Below, piece by piece: positions 1 through 7,615 of a DNA stretch of 50,886 nucleotides; position 1 is the stretch's first letter, and every line of letters begins with the position of its first letter. The DNA comes from Galbitalea sp036491035 (GTDB taxonomy: Bacteria; Actinomycetota; Actinomycetes; Actinomycetales; Microbacteriaceae): contig DASXCU010000066.1 in assembly GCA_036491035.1 (NCBI GenBank), forward strand, positions 1-50,886. The letters are read 5' to 3'. The translations under genes were made by a program, and so were the position numbers. The notes under the pieces were generated by a model that saw nothing but the letters and a program-made list of their open reading frames with translations, made no database searches and was not told the DNA's origin.

Positions 1-298
1 GAGACCAATTGGGACGGTTCTGCGGGTCCCCGTTGATGTTGACGGTCAGCATGTCGAGCGCGCCGGAGGTGGGATAGGTCTTCACGCCGCTGATCGACAG
101 CACGGGAACGACCTTGGCACCGACCGTCGTGGTGCCGATCGTGTTGAAGACGGGCCCGGGTTCCTCGATGACGTACGTCGACGGAATCTGGCCGACAACG
201 ACGGCACCAAGAACGGCTGCGACGATCAGGATCCAGCCGATTCGCCTGGCTCGACGACGGCGCGCGGGCTTGTCGTTGTCGGTCGGGAATACGGTCAC
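1..298 (-). CDS. PDZ/Lon-like (YlbL family) membrane protein, N-terminal part only
   Basis: Partial gene; its 3' end lies beyond the left edge. Reading the minus strand from GTG at 298 gives about 99 residues: a basic start (VTVFPTDNDKPARRRRARR), one transmembrane helix (about residues 20-38, IGWILIVAAVLGAVVVG) and an extracytoplasmic segment with YVIEEPGPVFNTIG and KTYPTSGALDML. These segments are typical of actinobacterial YlbL-type proteins, which carry a PDZ domain and a Lon-like S16 protease domain outside the membrane; both would lie outside the window. The start is supported by an AGAGGA ribosome-binding site just upstream. It is divergent from the DUF2342 gene, the arrangement found around Rv3194c/Rv3195. 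Family assignment rests on the N-terminus only. Confidence 0.8.
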   Translation of the reverse strand, partial: MTVFPTDNDKPARRRRARRIGWILIVAAVLGAVVVGQIPSTYVIEEPGPVFNTIGTTTVGAKVVPVLSISGVKTYPTSGALDMLTVNINGDPQNRPNWS

Positions 299-380
299 GC
301 TGGTCCTCTGTTCGCCACGGGCGCACATCCAAAAAGCCCAGCGTATGCCACATTCCGGGGCCGACTGGATGCGCAGCGGC

Positions 381-386
381 TAGCGT
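381..386 (+). promoter_or_regulatory. -10 box TAGCGT of a probable leaderless promoter
   Basis: TAGCGT ends 7 nt before the ATG at 394, so transcription would begin at or next to the start codon. There is no purine-rich ribosome-binding site in the gap. No clear -35 box. Confidence 0.5.
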
Positions 387-393
387 AGTTTCC

Positions 394-1737
394 ATGCCTG
401 ATGATTCGCGGGAAGAGCCCGATCCGTCGGATGAGAGTGGGGACGAGTTTCGCGACCTGCTTCGCGAGTTCCTCGCCGGCAACACCAACATCGATCCCGC
501 GCAGCTCGCGAGCGCCGCGGGACTGCCGGATGATCCCGCCGCCATCGAGCGCCTGATCCAGCAGCTGCAGAGCGCGCTGTCGTCGAGTTCGGAGGGGGTC
601 AACTGGGGCCTCGCCTTGGAGCAGGCGACCACGATCGCCAGCCACAGCACGGTCGTTTCGCTTCCCGCTGAGCGCTCCCAGCTCGAGCAGGCACTGCACG
701 TCGCATCCCTCTGGCTCGACGAGGCCACGTTCGTCTCCGCGCTTCCGAACGAGCCGCGCCTGATGAGCCGCACGGAATGGGCGACAGCGTCGATGCCGGT
801 CTGGATCCAGCTGGCCGAGCCGGTGGCGAGTTCGATCGCGAACTCGCTCGCTGGCGTCCTGCGTGACCAGGCTCCAGAGGAGCTGGCCGGGGTGATGGAC
901 GGCGCCTCGCAAATGATGAAGAACGTCGGCGGAACACTGTTCGCGATGCAGCTCGGCCAGGTAGTGGGGCAGCTCTCGACAGAGGTCGTGTCCGGCGGCG
1001 ACATTGGAATTCCGCTGCTCGATGACGGAGCTGCACTGCTGCCCCAGAACGTGCTCGCCTTCGGCGCGGACCTCGATATTCCCGTCGACCAGGTGCAGCT
1101 CTACCTCGCGGTCCGTGAGCTGGCGCACGCACGCCTCTTCCGGCACGCGAAGTGGCTGCGACTGCAACTGCTGTCGCAAATCACCGAGTTCGCGCGCGGC
1201 ATCCACATCGACACCGATCGGCTGTCGGAGCTCGCCGAGGACTTCGACCCGGCCAACCCCGAGGAGTTGCGTGCGGCGATGACGAGCGGCGCGCTCATCC
1301 CGCCGAAGAACGAGGACCAGCTGGTCGCGCTCGCGCGGCTCGAGACGATGCTGGCGCTCATCGAGGGCTGGGTCGACGTCGTCACCGCCGAGGCGACGAC
1401 GCGGCTGCCGAAGAGCGACGCGATCGCGGAAACGGTCAAGCGTCGGCGGGCATCCGGCGGTCCCGCCGAGTCGGCATTCGCGACCCTTATCGGCCTCGAA
1501 CTCCGGCCGCGCCGACTGCGTGAGGCCGCGGCGATGTGGCGGGCGGTAACCGATGCGGTCGGCGCGGAGAAGCGCGACTCGCTGTGGTCCCAGCCCGATC
1601 TGATTCCGACCAGCGACGACATCGACTTCCCAAGCCTCCTCATCGAGCGACTGTCCGGAGAAGATGCGGCACCGGATGACATCGACCAGGCGATCGAGGA
1701 CCTGCTGAACGACGAGGGCGACCGCCCGAAGGAGTGA
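394..1737 (+). CDS. DUF2342 family protein (annotated elsewhere as zinc-dependent metalloprotease or putative hydrolase)
   Basis: 447 residues. It opens with an acidic, disordered stretch (residues 1-20), then an all-helical body including GVNWGLALEQA (68-78), a Met/Gly segment near 165-190 (GASQMMKNVGGTLFAMQLGQ) and LPQNVLAFGADL. The position of the family's zinc motif reads RELAH (241-245), with Arg instead of the first His of HExxH. As I recall, this is usual for the hydrolase-like subgroup, so a protease role is doubtful. The tail is acidic. The gene sits between the PDZ protein and the ThiF-like protein, as Rv3195 does in M. tuberculosis. Molecular function is unknown. The start is supported by the TANNNT box 7 nt upstream. 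Confidence 0.8.
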   Translation: MPDDSREEPDPSDESGDEFRDLLREFLAGNTNIDPAQLASAAGLPDDPAAIERLIQQLQSALSSSSEGVNWGLALEQATTIASHSTVVSLPAERSQLEQALHVASLWLDEATFVSALPNEPRLMSRTEWATASMPVWIQLAEPVASSIANSLAGVLRDQAPEELAGVMDGASQMMKNVGGTLFAMQLGQVVGQLSTEVVSGGDIGIPLLDDGAALLPQNVLAFGADLDIPVDQVQLYLAVRELAHARLFRHAKWLRLQLLSQITEFARGIHIDTDRLSELAEDFDPANPEELRAAMTSGALIPPKNEDQLVALARLETMLALIEGWVDVVTAEATTRLPKSDAIAETVKRRRASGGPAESAFATLIGLELRPRRLREAAAMWRAVTDAVGAEKRDSLWSQPDLIPTSDDIDFPSLLIERLSGEDAAPDDIDQAIEDLLNDEGDRPKE

Positions 1738-1797
1738 TCCGGTTCAGCCTGTGGATGACCCCGGCGGCGCTTCCCCCGTCGGGCGCAGACTTCCCGG

Positions 1798-2715
1798 ATG
1801 GTGATCAAGCTCGACGCGAGGTTTGCGATCGTCTGGCGCGATCCGTTCAGCCTGCAGCTCGGCATCGATCCGCCCCGCGTCGTCCTGCGTGAGGTCAGCA
1901 CCGCCGACGAGCGGATGATCACCGCACTGGGGCGCGGCGTCAGTCGCTCGGGGCTCGAGATGATCGCGACCTCCGCGGCAGCGAGCGAACGGGAGGTCGC
2001 CGCGCTGCTTCGCGCGGTGAAGCCGGTACTCCGACCGGACGAGCCGGAACCCGCTCCGCTCCGCATCCGGATCCTGGGCGCCGGGCAAACCGTCGAGCGG
2101 GTTGCGGCTCTGCTGGCCCTGTCCGGCGCCGAAGTAACCGTTGGTGCCGACATGGGTGCCGACATGGGTGCCGACGCCGACGATCCCCCCGCCGACTTCG
2201 GCATCGCAATCGGCCACTACGTTCTCGATCCCGAGGTCTATGGGTTCTGGCTTCGGCGAGACATTCCGCACCTGCCTGTCGTGTTCGGAGACGACAGCGT
2301 GCTCATCGGGCCACTCGTCGAGCCGGGCACCAGCCCGTGCCTGTACTGCCTCGAGTTCTACCGGCGGGAGGCGGACGCGTCGTGGTCGGCGATCGCGTCC
2401 CAGCTGTGGGGTCGGCACTCGTCCGCCGAGACCAGCCTGGTCGCGGCAGAGACGGCCGCTCGGGTCGCCCGGCTCGTGCTCCGGCGTCTTACGGTTGGTC
2501 GTTCGCCCGGACGAACGCAGGCTGCTCGGTCATTCCGAATCGCAGCCGACACCGGCGAAGTGACGAGGCGTGATTGGATACCGCACCCGGGGTGCGGGTG
2601 CGTGGCGGTGCCGGTACCTAACGGGGGCGAGCTCAACGCAGATCCGCCAGGAACCGGCTCGGCTGCCGGTTCGGTCCGGCCCAGGACAGTCGAAGCCTCC
2701 GTCGAGCGCGCGTGA
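1798..2715 (+). CDS. Orphan ThiF/cyclodehydratase-like protein (TOMM E1-like)
   Basis: 305 residues, resembling the ocin-ThiF-like domain of azole-peptide (TOMM) cyclodehydratases and mycobacterial Rv3196. A Rossmann-like nucleotide-binding start is visible (IRILGAGQTVERVAALLA, about 90-107), followed by IGPLVEPGTSPCLYC (170-184) and a C-terminal HPGCGC (263-268). C181, C184, C266 and C268 form the expected structural zinc site. No precursor peptide, YcaO or dehydrogenase gene is nearby, so a bacteriocin role is not supported. A 12-bp repeat encodes GADMGADMGAD at 117-127. The last ~35 codons overlap the end of uvrD2. The in-frame stop at 1756 leaves ATG 1798 or GTG 1801 as the only sensible starts; neither has a clear ribosome-binding site. 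Confidence 0.72.
   Translation: MVIKLDARFAIVWRDPFSLQLGIDPPRVVLREVSTADERMITALGRGVSRSGLEMIATSAAASEREVAALLRAVKPVLRPDEPEPAPLRIRILGAGQTVERVAALLALSGAEVTVGADMGADMGADADDPPADFGIAIGHYVLDPEVYGFWLRRDIPHLPVVFGDDSVLIGPLVEPGTSPCLYCLEFYRREADASWSAIASQLWGRHSSAETSLVAAETAARVARLVLRRLTVGRSPGRTQAARSFRIAADTGEVTRRDWIPHPGCGCVAVPVPNGGELNADPPGTGSAAGSVRPRTVEASVERA
2143..2175 (+). repeat. 12-bp tandem repeat, 2.75 copies, in the ThiF-like gene
   Basis: The unit GGTGCCGACATG occurs twice in full (2143-2154, 2155-2166), then as nine bases of a third copy. It preserves the reading frame (Gly-Ala-Asp-Met). It is a plausible slippage site or an assembly-sensitive spot. Confidence 0.85.
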
Positions 2716-4288
2716 TTCCGACATAGAACAGCCGGCGTTCCTCTTCGATCGCGGACTCGGTTTTCGCGTACGCGAACGGCAACAGCCCCTCGGAGACTCC
2801 CGCGATGAATACCGAGTCCCACTCCAGGCCCTTCGCGCTGTGGAGCGTGGCGAGTGTCACCGCAGACATCGTTGGCTCGTGCTGGCCGGACTGGCGCTCC
2901 AGTAGTTCGGCGACGAACTCCTTCAGCGTCGTTCCCGCCGGTGCCTCATCCACGAGTCCCATCAGCGCGTTCAGCGAGTCCCAGCGCTCACGAACCGCAC
3001 CCTGGCCGGCGGGCGGATCCTGGGTCCAGCCGAGGGATCGAAGAACGTCGCTGACCGTCTGGAACAGTGGCTCTGGTCGGGTGTTGACCGATGCGCCCTT
3101 CAGCAGCATGATCGCTTCCTTCACCTCGCGCTGGTCGAAGAACCGCGTCGAACCGCGAATGACGGACGGCACTCCGGCGTCGCCGAGCGCCGCCTCCAGG
3201 ACGGCCGACTGAACGTTGATGCGGTACAGGATGGCGATCGACTCAGGCGCAGTGCCGGCGTCGATTTCCGCACGGATGGTGCCGGCGATTGCTCGTGCCT
3301 CCGCCCGGTCATCCGGATGCGCACTCACGACGGGGGCCGGCCCGACCGTCGCCCCAGGAGCGGCGTGGAGGTCGAGCGCTCCGGCGCGGCCCTGCATGAT
3401 CCGATTGGCCGCATCCACGATCGCCGGCGTCGACCGGTAGTTCTGTTCGAGCCGGATGACTGTGGCCTCGTCGTAGAGACTGGGGAATCCGAGCAGATAG
3501 TCGGGCGTCGCTCCGGCGAACGTGTAGATCGTCTGGCTCGCGTCGCCGACGACGCAGACGTCGTTGCGCTCCCCAAGCCACAACGACAGCAGCTCCTGCT
3601 GGAGCGGCGACACGTCCTGGTATTCGTCGACGACGAAGAAGCGGTACTGCTCGCGCACCTGTTGTGCGACGCGCGGCTCGGATTCGATCATCCCGGCGGT
3701 GACGAGCAGGACATCCTCGAAGTCAATCTGTTTTCGCTCGTCCTTAATCGTCTCGTAGGCGCGCTGCAGGTCGACCATCTTCTCGACACTCAGTGACGGC
3801 GGCAGGGTGCGATTCGCGCTCGCGTACTGGTCGAGGCTGAGCCGGGAGACCTTGCGCCACTCGATTTCCGCGGCTGCGTCACGAAGGCTCGCGGTGTCCA
3901 GCTTCAGTCGAAGCGTCTCGGCCGCGTGGCCGATCGCGCGTCCCTTGCTGTCCAGCAGCTTCGGAGCGGTTCCGCCGACGACCTGCGGCCAGAAGAATCC
4001 CAGCTGCGAGAGAGCGGATGCGTGGAAGGTCCGCGCCGAGACACCGCCAGCTCCGAGGGAACGCAGCCGCGACCGGAGCTCGCCCGCGGAGCGCGCGGTG
4101 AAGGTGAGCGCCATCACGCGGCCGGGCGAATAGACGCCGGTCGCGACGCCGTAGGCGATGCGATGTGTGATCGCGCGCGTCTTGCCCGTGCCGGCGCCGG
4201 CGAGCAGCACCACCGGGCCGAGGAGAGACTCGGCGGCCTGACGCTGCTGCTCGTCGAGTCCGGCGAGCAGCTCATCCGGGCTCGTCAC
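2633..4288 (-). CDS. uvrD2: ATP-dependent DNA helicase UvrD2 (SF1), lacking HRDC
   Basis: 551 residues; a 3'-5' SF1A helicase of the UvrD/Rep type acting in DNA repair. Motifs are intact and in order: Walker A GAGTGKT (31-37), motif Ia LTFTARSAGELRSRL (61-75), DEYQD (221-225), VVGDASQTIY (247-255), LEQNYRS (280-286), LHSAKGLEWDSVF (482-494) and FYVGITRARR (521-530). Mycobacterial UvrD2 is about 700 residues and continues through a tetracysteine linker into an HRDC domain; this protein stops right after motif VI. GTG at 4288 overlaps the nudC stop by four bases (GTGA), so it is probably translationally coupled to nudC. A longer open frame upstream would run inside nudC and is not credible. The 3' end converges on and overlaps the ThiF-like gene. 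Confidence 0.9.
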   Translation of the reverse strand: MTSPDELLAGLDEQQRQAAESLLGPVVLLAGAGTGKTRAITHRIAYGVATGVYSPGRVMALTFTARSAGELRSRLRSLGAGGVSARTFHASALSQLGFFWPQVVGGTAPKLLDSKGRAIGHAAETLRLKLDTASLRDAAAEIEWRKVSRLSLDQYASANRTLPPSLSVEKMVDLQRAYETIKDERKQIDFEDVLLVTAGMIESEPRVAQQVREQYRFFVVDEYQDVSPLQQELLSLWLGERNDVCVVGDASQTIYTFAGATPDYLLGFPSLYDEATVIRLEQNYRSTPAIVDAANRIMQGRAGALDLHAAPGATVGPAPVVSAHPDDRAEARAIAGTIRAEIDAGTAPESIAILYRINVQSAVLEAALGDAGVPSVIRGSTRFFDQREVKEAIMLLKGASVNTRPEPLFQTVSDVLRSLGWTQDPPAGQGAVRERWDSLNALMGLVDEAPAGTTLKEFVAELLERQSGQHEPTMSAVTLATLHSAKGLEWDSVFIAGVSEGLLPFAYAKTESAIEEERRLFYVGITRARRRLRLSWAGPNRQPSRFLADLR

Positions 4289-5226
4289 CAGCGATCGTCC
4301 TCGATCGGTTCCCCCAGCCACTCCTCGATGATCGCGTGCGCGATCGAGGTGGGCCCGGGCAGGATGACGTCGCCGCGGGATGCCCGCAGCTCGTCGCGGC
4401 TGAACCAGCGCAGCTCCAGGATCTCGGCGCCGTCCGGCGTCAGCGTGCTGGTGCGATCGACGTCGACGCGAGCGGTGAAGCCCAGCATGAGTGACGCGGG
4501 GAACGGCCACGGCTGGCTTCCGAGGTAGACGGGATCTGCGACCCAGACGCCCGACTCCTCGAACACCTCGCGGATCACGGCCGCCTCGAGCGACTCCCCC
4601 GGCTCGACGAATCCGGCGAGCAGCGAGAACCGGTTGCTCTCCCACAGCGCGTTCGATCCGAGCAGCAGTCGATCATCGGCATCCGTGACGCCGACGATGA
4701 TCGCGGCATCCGTGCGCGGGAACACCTCCGTGTTCGAGACGGGGTCACGGCGCACCCAGCCGCCCTTCTCGACAAGCGTCGACTCGCCCGTGCGCGGGGA
4801 AAAGCCGTGCGAAAGGTGCCAGTTCAGGATGCCGAGGGCCTCGGTGAGGAGGCCGGCGTCGCGATCGCTGAGCTTCGTGCCGACCGTGCGGAGGTTGCCC
4901 CAGCTGCGGCTCGCCAGCGATCCGGCGTCGGCGAGCTGGGCCGCGATCACGGGCGTTCCGGCCGGTTCGGTCGCGCTCGCGGTCGTGGTGCGGCCGAGGT
5001 AGACGAGAACCGTGGACTCGGGCACCTCGTCGAAGGGAAGAAGCGCGAGTTCGGCGCCGACTCCCGGTTCGTATTTCAGCAGCGCGCGACCGTCGAAGAC
5101 GGGCAGAACGCGAGCCGCGGGATCGACGCGCAACTCATCCAGAAGTCCGGGGCGATCGCGAGCCAGATAGTCGCGGTCGACCTCAAAACGGGAAAGCGGC
5201 AGCCGTTTCAGGAACGATTGCGACAT
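4285..5226 (-). CDS. nudC: NudC-type Nudix hydrolase (NAD+ diphosphatase / decapping-like)
   Basis: 313 residues. The Nudix box is complete at 205-227 (G, E211, R219-E220, E223-E224, G226), followed by the NudC-specific SQPWPFPASLM (237-247), which marks NADH diphosphatases that cut NAD(H) to NMN and AMP and may remove NAD caps from RNA. The N-terminal domain is the usual NUDIX-like one. The zinc ribbon before the Nudix domain has lost its cysteines: the expected CxxC site reads FSPRTGEST (142-150), and GGWVRRDP stands where another Cys is normal. First gene of a two-gene operon with uvrD2. It faces away from the phosphotransferase-like gene across 67 bp. I found no leaderless-type box at its start. 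Confidence 0.88.
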   Translation of the reverse strand: MSQSFLKRLPLSRFEVDRDYLARDRPGLLDELRVDPAARVLPVFDGRALLKYEPGVGAELALLPFDEVPESTVLVYLGRTTTASATEPAGTPVIAAQLADAGSLASRSWGNLRTVGTKLSDRDAGLLTEALGILNWHLSHGFSPRTGESTLVEKGGWVRRDPVSNTEVFPRTDAAIIVGVTDADDRLLLGSNALWESNRFSLLAGFVEPGESLEAAVIREVFEESGVWVADPVYLGSQPWPFPASLMLGFTARVDVDRTSTLTPDGAEILELRWFSRDELRASRGDVILPGPTSIAHAIIEEWLGEPIEDDRW

Positions 5227-5281
5227 ATCTGTGACCTGTTCGAAAGGCGTGGCGTGCGAGGGATGTTCGTAAACGCGGACC

Positions 5282-5287
5282 TACCCT
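5282..5287 (+). promoter_or_regulatory. -10 box TACCCT, probable leaderless promoter
   Basis: TACCCT followed by six bases (CAAGGT) and then ATG at 5294. This spacing places the transcript start on the A of the start codon. No -35 match. Confidence 0.6.
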
Positions 5288-5293
5288 CAAGGT

Positions 5294-6283
5294 ATGGCTC
5301 GATCCCACCTAACTTTAGCCGCGCTCGCCACGTCGGCAGTGCCGGGGCTCGATATCGTCGAGGCTGCGGCCTTCGGCGGCTCCGGTGGCGACTTCGACTG
5401 TGCCCTCCTGACCGGCCGGGACGGTCGGCACTGGCTCGTTCGCGTTCCGCGCAACGAGCGAGCCGAGTCCGAACAGTCCGCCGACCTCGTCGCCCTTCGC
5501 GCACTGAGCGCCGGCGTTCGTACCCGCCTGCACTTCGCCGTGTCCGCATTCGCGGGCCAGACACCGATCAACGGAACGCGCGCGATCGTGTACGAATTCG
5601 TGTACGGCACCAAGACGCCACTCGGTGCGATCGACGTGCCGAAGGCGTCATCCGTCGGCCGTGCCGTGGCCGCCATCCACTCGCTGCCGACGAGCTTCGT
5701 CGCGGACTCCGGACTGCCCGTGCTGAGCTCGGTGGAATGCCTGCGCTCGTGCGTCACCATCATCGACCGCGCGGCGGCGACCGGTCTCGTTCCGGCCGCA
5801 CTGCTGTCCCGCTGGGAGGCCGCCACCGAGGAGACCCGGCTCTGGCAGTTCCAGCCCACCGTGATCAACGGCTCGCTCAGCGCGGATTCGCTGCTCTTCG
5901 CCGGAGGCGACGTCACCGGCATTCTTGGCTGGCATGAGCTTCGCGTCGGCGACCCGGCTCGGGACCTCAGCTGGCTGCTCGGCGCGAACGATGAAGCGAT
6001 TCCCGAGGTCGCACTCGACTCCTACAACGAGGTGCGCGGCGGAGTCGACCGCCAGGTTCGCCAGCGCGCCATGCTCTACTCGGAACTCGAGCTCGCGAAG
6101 TGGCTACTTCACGGCACGGAGCTGCACAATCAGGAGATCGTCGACGACGCGGTGAACCTCCTCGCATCCCTCACCGATTCCGTGCGACGCGACGTGTTGA
6201 ATCCGATCGGAGCGCAGACGATGCCCACGATGGCTGTCGACGAGGTCGAGTCTCTCCTCGCTCGCACCGAAAAAGCCATTTAG
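5294..6283 (+). CDS. Phosphotransferase (APH/macrolide kinase-like) fold, probable pseudokinase
   Basis: 329 residues with the layout of the aminoglycoside/macrolide phosphotransferase family: N-lobe WLVRVPRNERAESEQSADL (47-65), hinge AIVYEFVYG (97-105), LGRAVAAIHSLP-like helix (121-132) and C-lobe. The catalytic loop, normally HGDLxxxN, reads INGSLSADSLLF (191-202): Asp is Ser194 and His is Asn192. The metal-binding Asp of IDW/IDF is replaced in GILGWHEL (209-216). The structural VGDPARDLSWLL (218-229) is kept. Phosphoryl transfer is therefore unlikely, and a binding or regulatory role is more plausible. The lengths and fold elements are intact, so this is not a decaying gene. It is divergent from nudC. 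Substrate unknown. Confidence 0.75.
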   Translation: MARSHLTLAALATSAVPGLDIVEAAAFGGSGGDFDCALLTGRDGRHWLVRVPRNERAESEQSADLVALRALSAGVRTRLHFAVSAFAGQTPINGTRAIVYEFVYGTKTPLGAIDVPKASSVGRAVAAIHSLPTSFVADSGLPVLSSVECLRSCVTIIDRAAATGLVPAALLSRWEAATEETRLWQFQPTVINGSLSADSLLFAGGDVTGILGWHELRVGDPARDLSWLLGANDEAIPEVALDSYNEVRGGVDRQVRQRAMLYSELELAKWLLHGTELHNQEIVDDAVNLLASLTDSVRRDVLNPIGAQTMPTMAVDEVESLLARTEKAI

Positions 6284-6448
6284 GCCTCCCGTGGCCGGCT
6301 TACACGCGCGACGCCAGCGAGTTTCTGCACGCGCTGTGCCGGGCCGTCACGCCTTCGATACGACGGCGGCGACCTCTCGCCTGACCGATCATCCGGCTCA
6401 TCGCGGTCCGCAACCGCAGACCGAACCGGGTCGGTGGAACACTGAAGC

Positions 6449-7615
6449 ATGGCAACAAACGATCCGTCCGACCTGATCGACCTCGACTCCCTGCTCGGCC
6501 CGGCCGAGCGTGAGCTGCGCGACCGGGTAGCTGGGTTCGTCGATGACGAGATCCGCCCGAACATCGCGGACTGGTTCGACCGGGCCGTCTTCCCCGCGGA
6601 CCTGGTCCCGAAACTTGGCGAGCTCGGGGTGCTCGGACTGCAGCTCGAGGGCTACGGATGCGCGGGAAGCAGCGCCGTCGAGTACGGACTCGCGGTTCGC
6701 GAACTGGAGGCCGGTGACTCCGGGATCCGCACGTTCGTGAGTGTGCAGGGTTCCCTTGCTATGACGGCAATCCACCGGCACGGTTCGGAGGAGCAGAAGC
6801 AGCGCTGGCTCCCGGGCATGGCGGCGGGCGAAACCATCGGTAGTTTCGCGCTCACCGAGCCGACCGCGGGATCCGACCCTGCCTCGATGGCAACCGTCGC
6901 CCGGCGGGATGGCGAGAGCTGGGTGCTGAACGGATCCAAGCGGTGGATCGGCCTCGCCTCGATCGCCCAGGTCACTGTCGTCTGGGCACAGACCGAGGAG
7001 GGCGTGCGCGGATTCGTCGTGCCGACCGAAACTCCCGGTTTCACGGCAACCCCGATCGCGCGCAAGCTGTCGATGCGGGCATCCATCCAGTGCGACATCG
7101 AGCTCCGCGATGTTCGGTTGCCGGCTGACGCCATCCTCCCGAAGGCCAAAGGACTCCGAGCGGCGTTCGAGTGTCTGAACGAGGCACGATACGGGATCAT
7201 CTGGGGCTCGATGGGCGCCGCCCGCGACAGCTATCTCGCCGCCGTCGACTACGCGAAGTCACGCACCCAGTTCGGGCATCCGATTGCTGGCTTCCAGCTC
7301 ACGCAGCGGAAGCTCGTCGACATGGCGCTCGAGATCAACAAGGGAACACTGCTGGCGCTCCACCTCGGTCGTCTGAAGGATGCCGGGGCCCTCGAGCCGC
7401 ACCAGATCTCCGTCGGAAAGCTCAACAACGTTCGCGAAGCGATCGCGATCTGTCGCGAAGCTCGCACGGTGTTCGGGGGCAACGGCATCACGCTTGACTA
7501 CTCGCCGTTGCGGCACGCCAACAACCTCGAAAGCGTGCGCACGTACGAGGGCACCGACGAGGTGCACACGCTGGTGATCGGCAACCGGATCACCGGGATT
7601 GCGGCTTTCGACTAG
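6449..7615 (+). CDS. gcdH: Glutaryl-CoA dehydrogenase (acyl-CoA dehydrogenase family)
   Basis: 388 residues. FAD enzyme that oxidises and decarboxylates glutaryl-CoA to crotonyl-CoA in lysine/tryptophan breakdown. Family motifs are in place: GIRTFVSVQGSLAM (92-105), whose Arg94 matches the carboxylate-binding Arg of human GCDH; FALTEPTAGSDPASM (133-148); FGGNGITLDY; and the catalytic Glu367 in TYEGTDEVHTLVIG (365-378), typical of GCDH rather than short-chain dehydrogenases. The 165 bp upstream contain no gene; I see no convincing -10 box or strong ribosome-binding site there. Its TAG stop lies in a CTAG shared with the convergent adnB stop. No electron-transfer flavoprotein or crotonase gene is adjacent. 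Confidence 0.85.
   Translation: MATNDPSDLIDLDSLLGPAERELRDRVAGFVDDEIRPNIADWFDRAVFPADLVPKLGELGVLGLQLEGYGCAGSSAVEYGLAVRELEAGDSGIRTFVSVQGSLAMTAIHRHGSEEQKQRWLPGMAAGETIGSFALTEPTAGSDPASMATVARRDGESWVLNGSKRWIGLASIAQVTVVWAQTEEGVRGFVVPTETPGFTATPIARKLSMRASIQCDIELRDVRLPADAILPKAKGLRAAFECLNEARYGIIWGSMGAARDSYLAAVDYAKSRTQFGHPIAGFQLTQRKLVDMALEINKGTLLALHLGRLKDAGALEPHQISVGKLNNVREAIAICREARTVFGGNGITLDYSPLRHANNLESVRTYEGTDEVHTLVIGNRITGIAAFD

Noticed and set aside
295..1206. Long antisense open frame (about 300 codons) opposite the DUF2342 gene
   Set aside because: It mirrors the GC-rich codon pattern of the real gene, has no recognisable motif and covers its promoter.
2581..2597. 7-bp hairpin CCGCACC/GGTGCGG as a uvrD2 terminator
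   Set aside because: It lies inside the ThiF-like coding sequence where it encodes the zinc motif HPGCGC, and has no following T-tract.
1798..2715. A thiazole/oxazole-peptide (TOMM) biosynthesis cluster
   Set aside because: Only the E1-like protein is present; no YcaO, dehydrogenase, precursor peptide or exporter is in the window.
5294..6283. Antibiotic-resistance phosphotransferase
   Set aside because: The catalytic Asp and metal ligand are missing and the neighbourhood is core housekeeping, so resistance is unsupported.
6284..6448. Small gene or promoter in the gap before gcdH
   Set aside because: Open frames here overlap both neighbours without motifs, and no TANNNT box sits at the right distance, so nothing is called.
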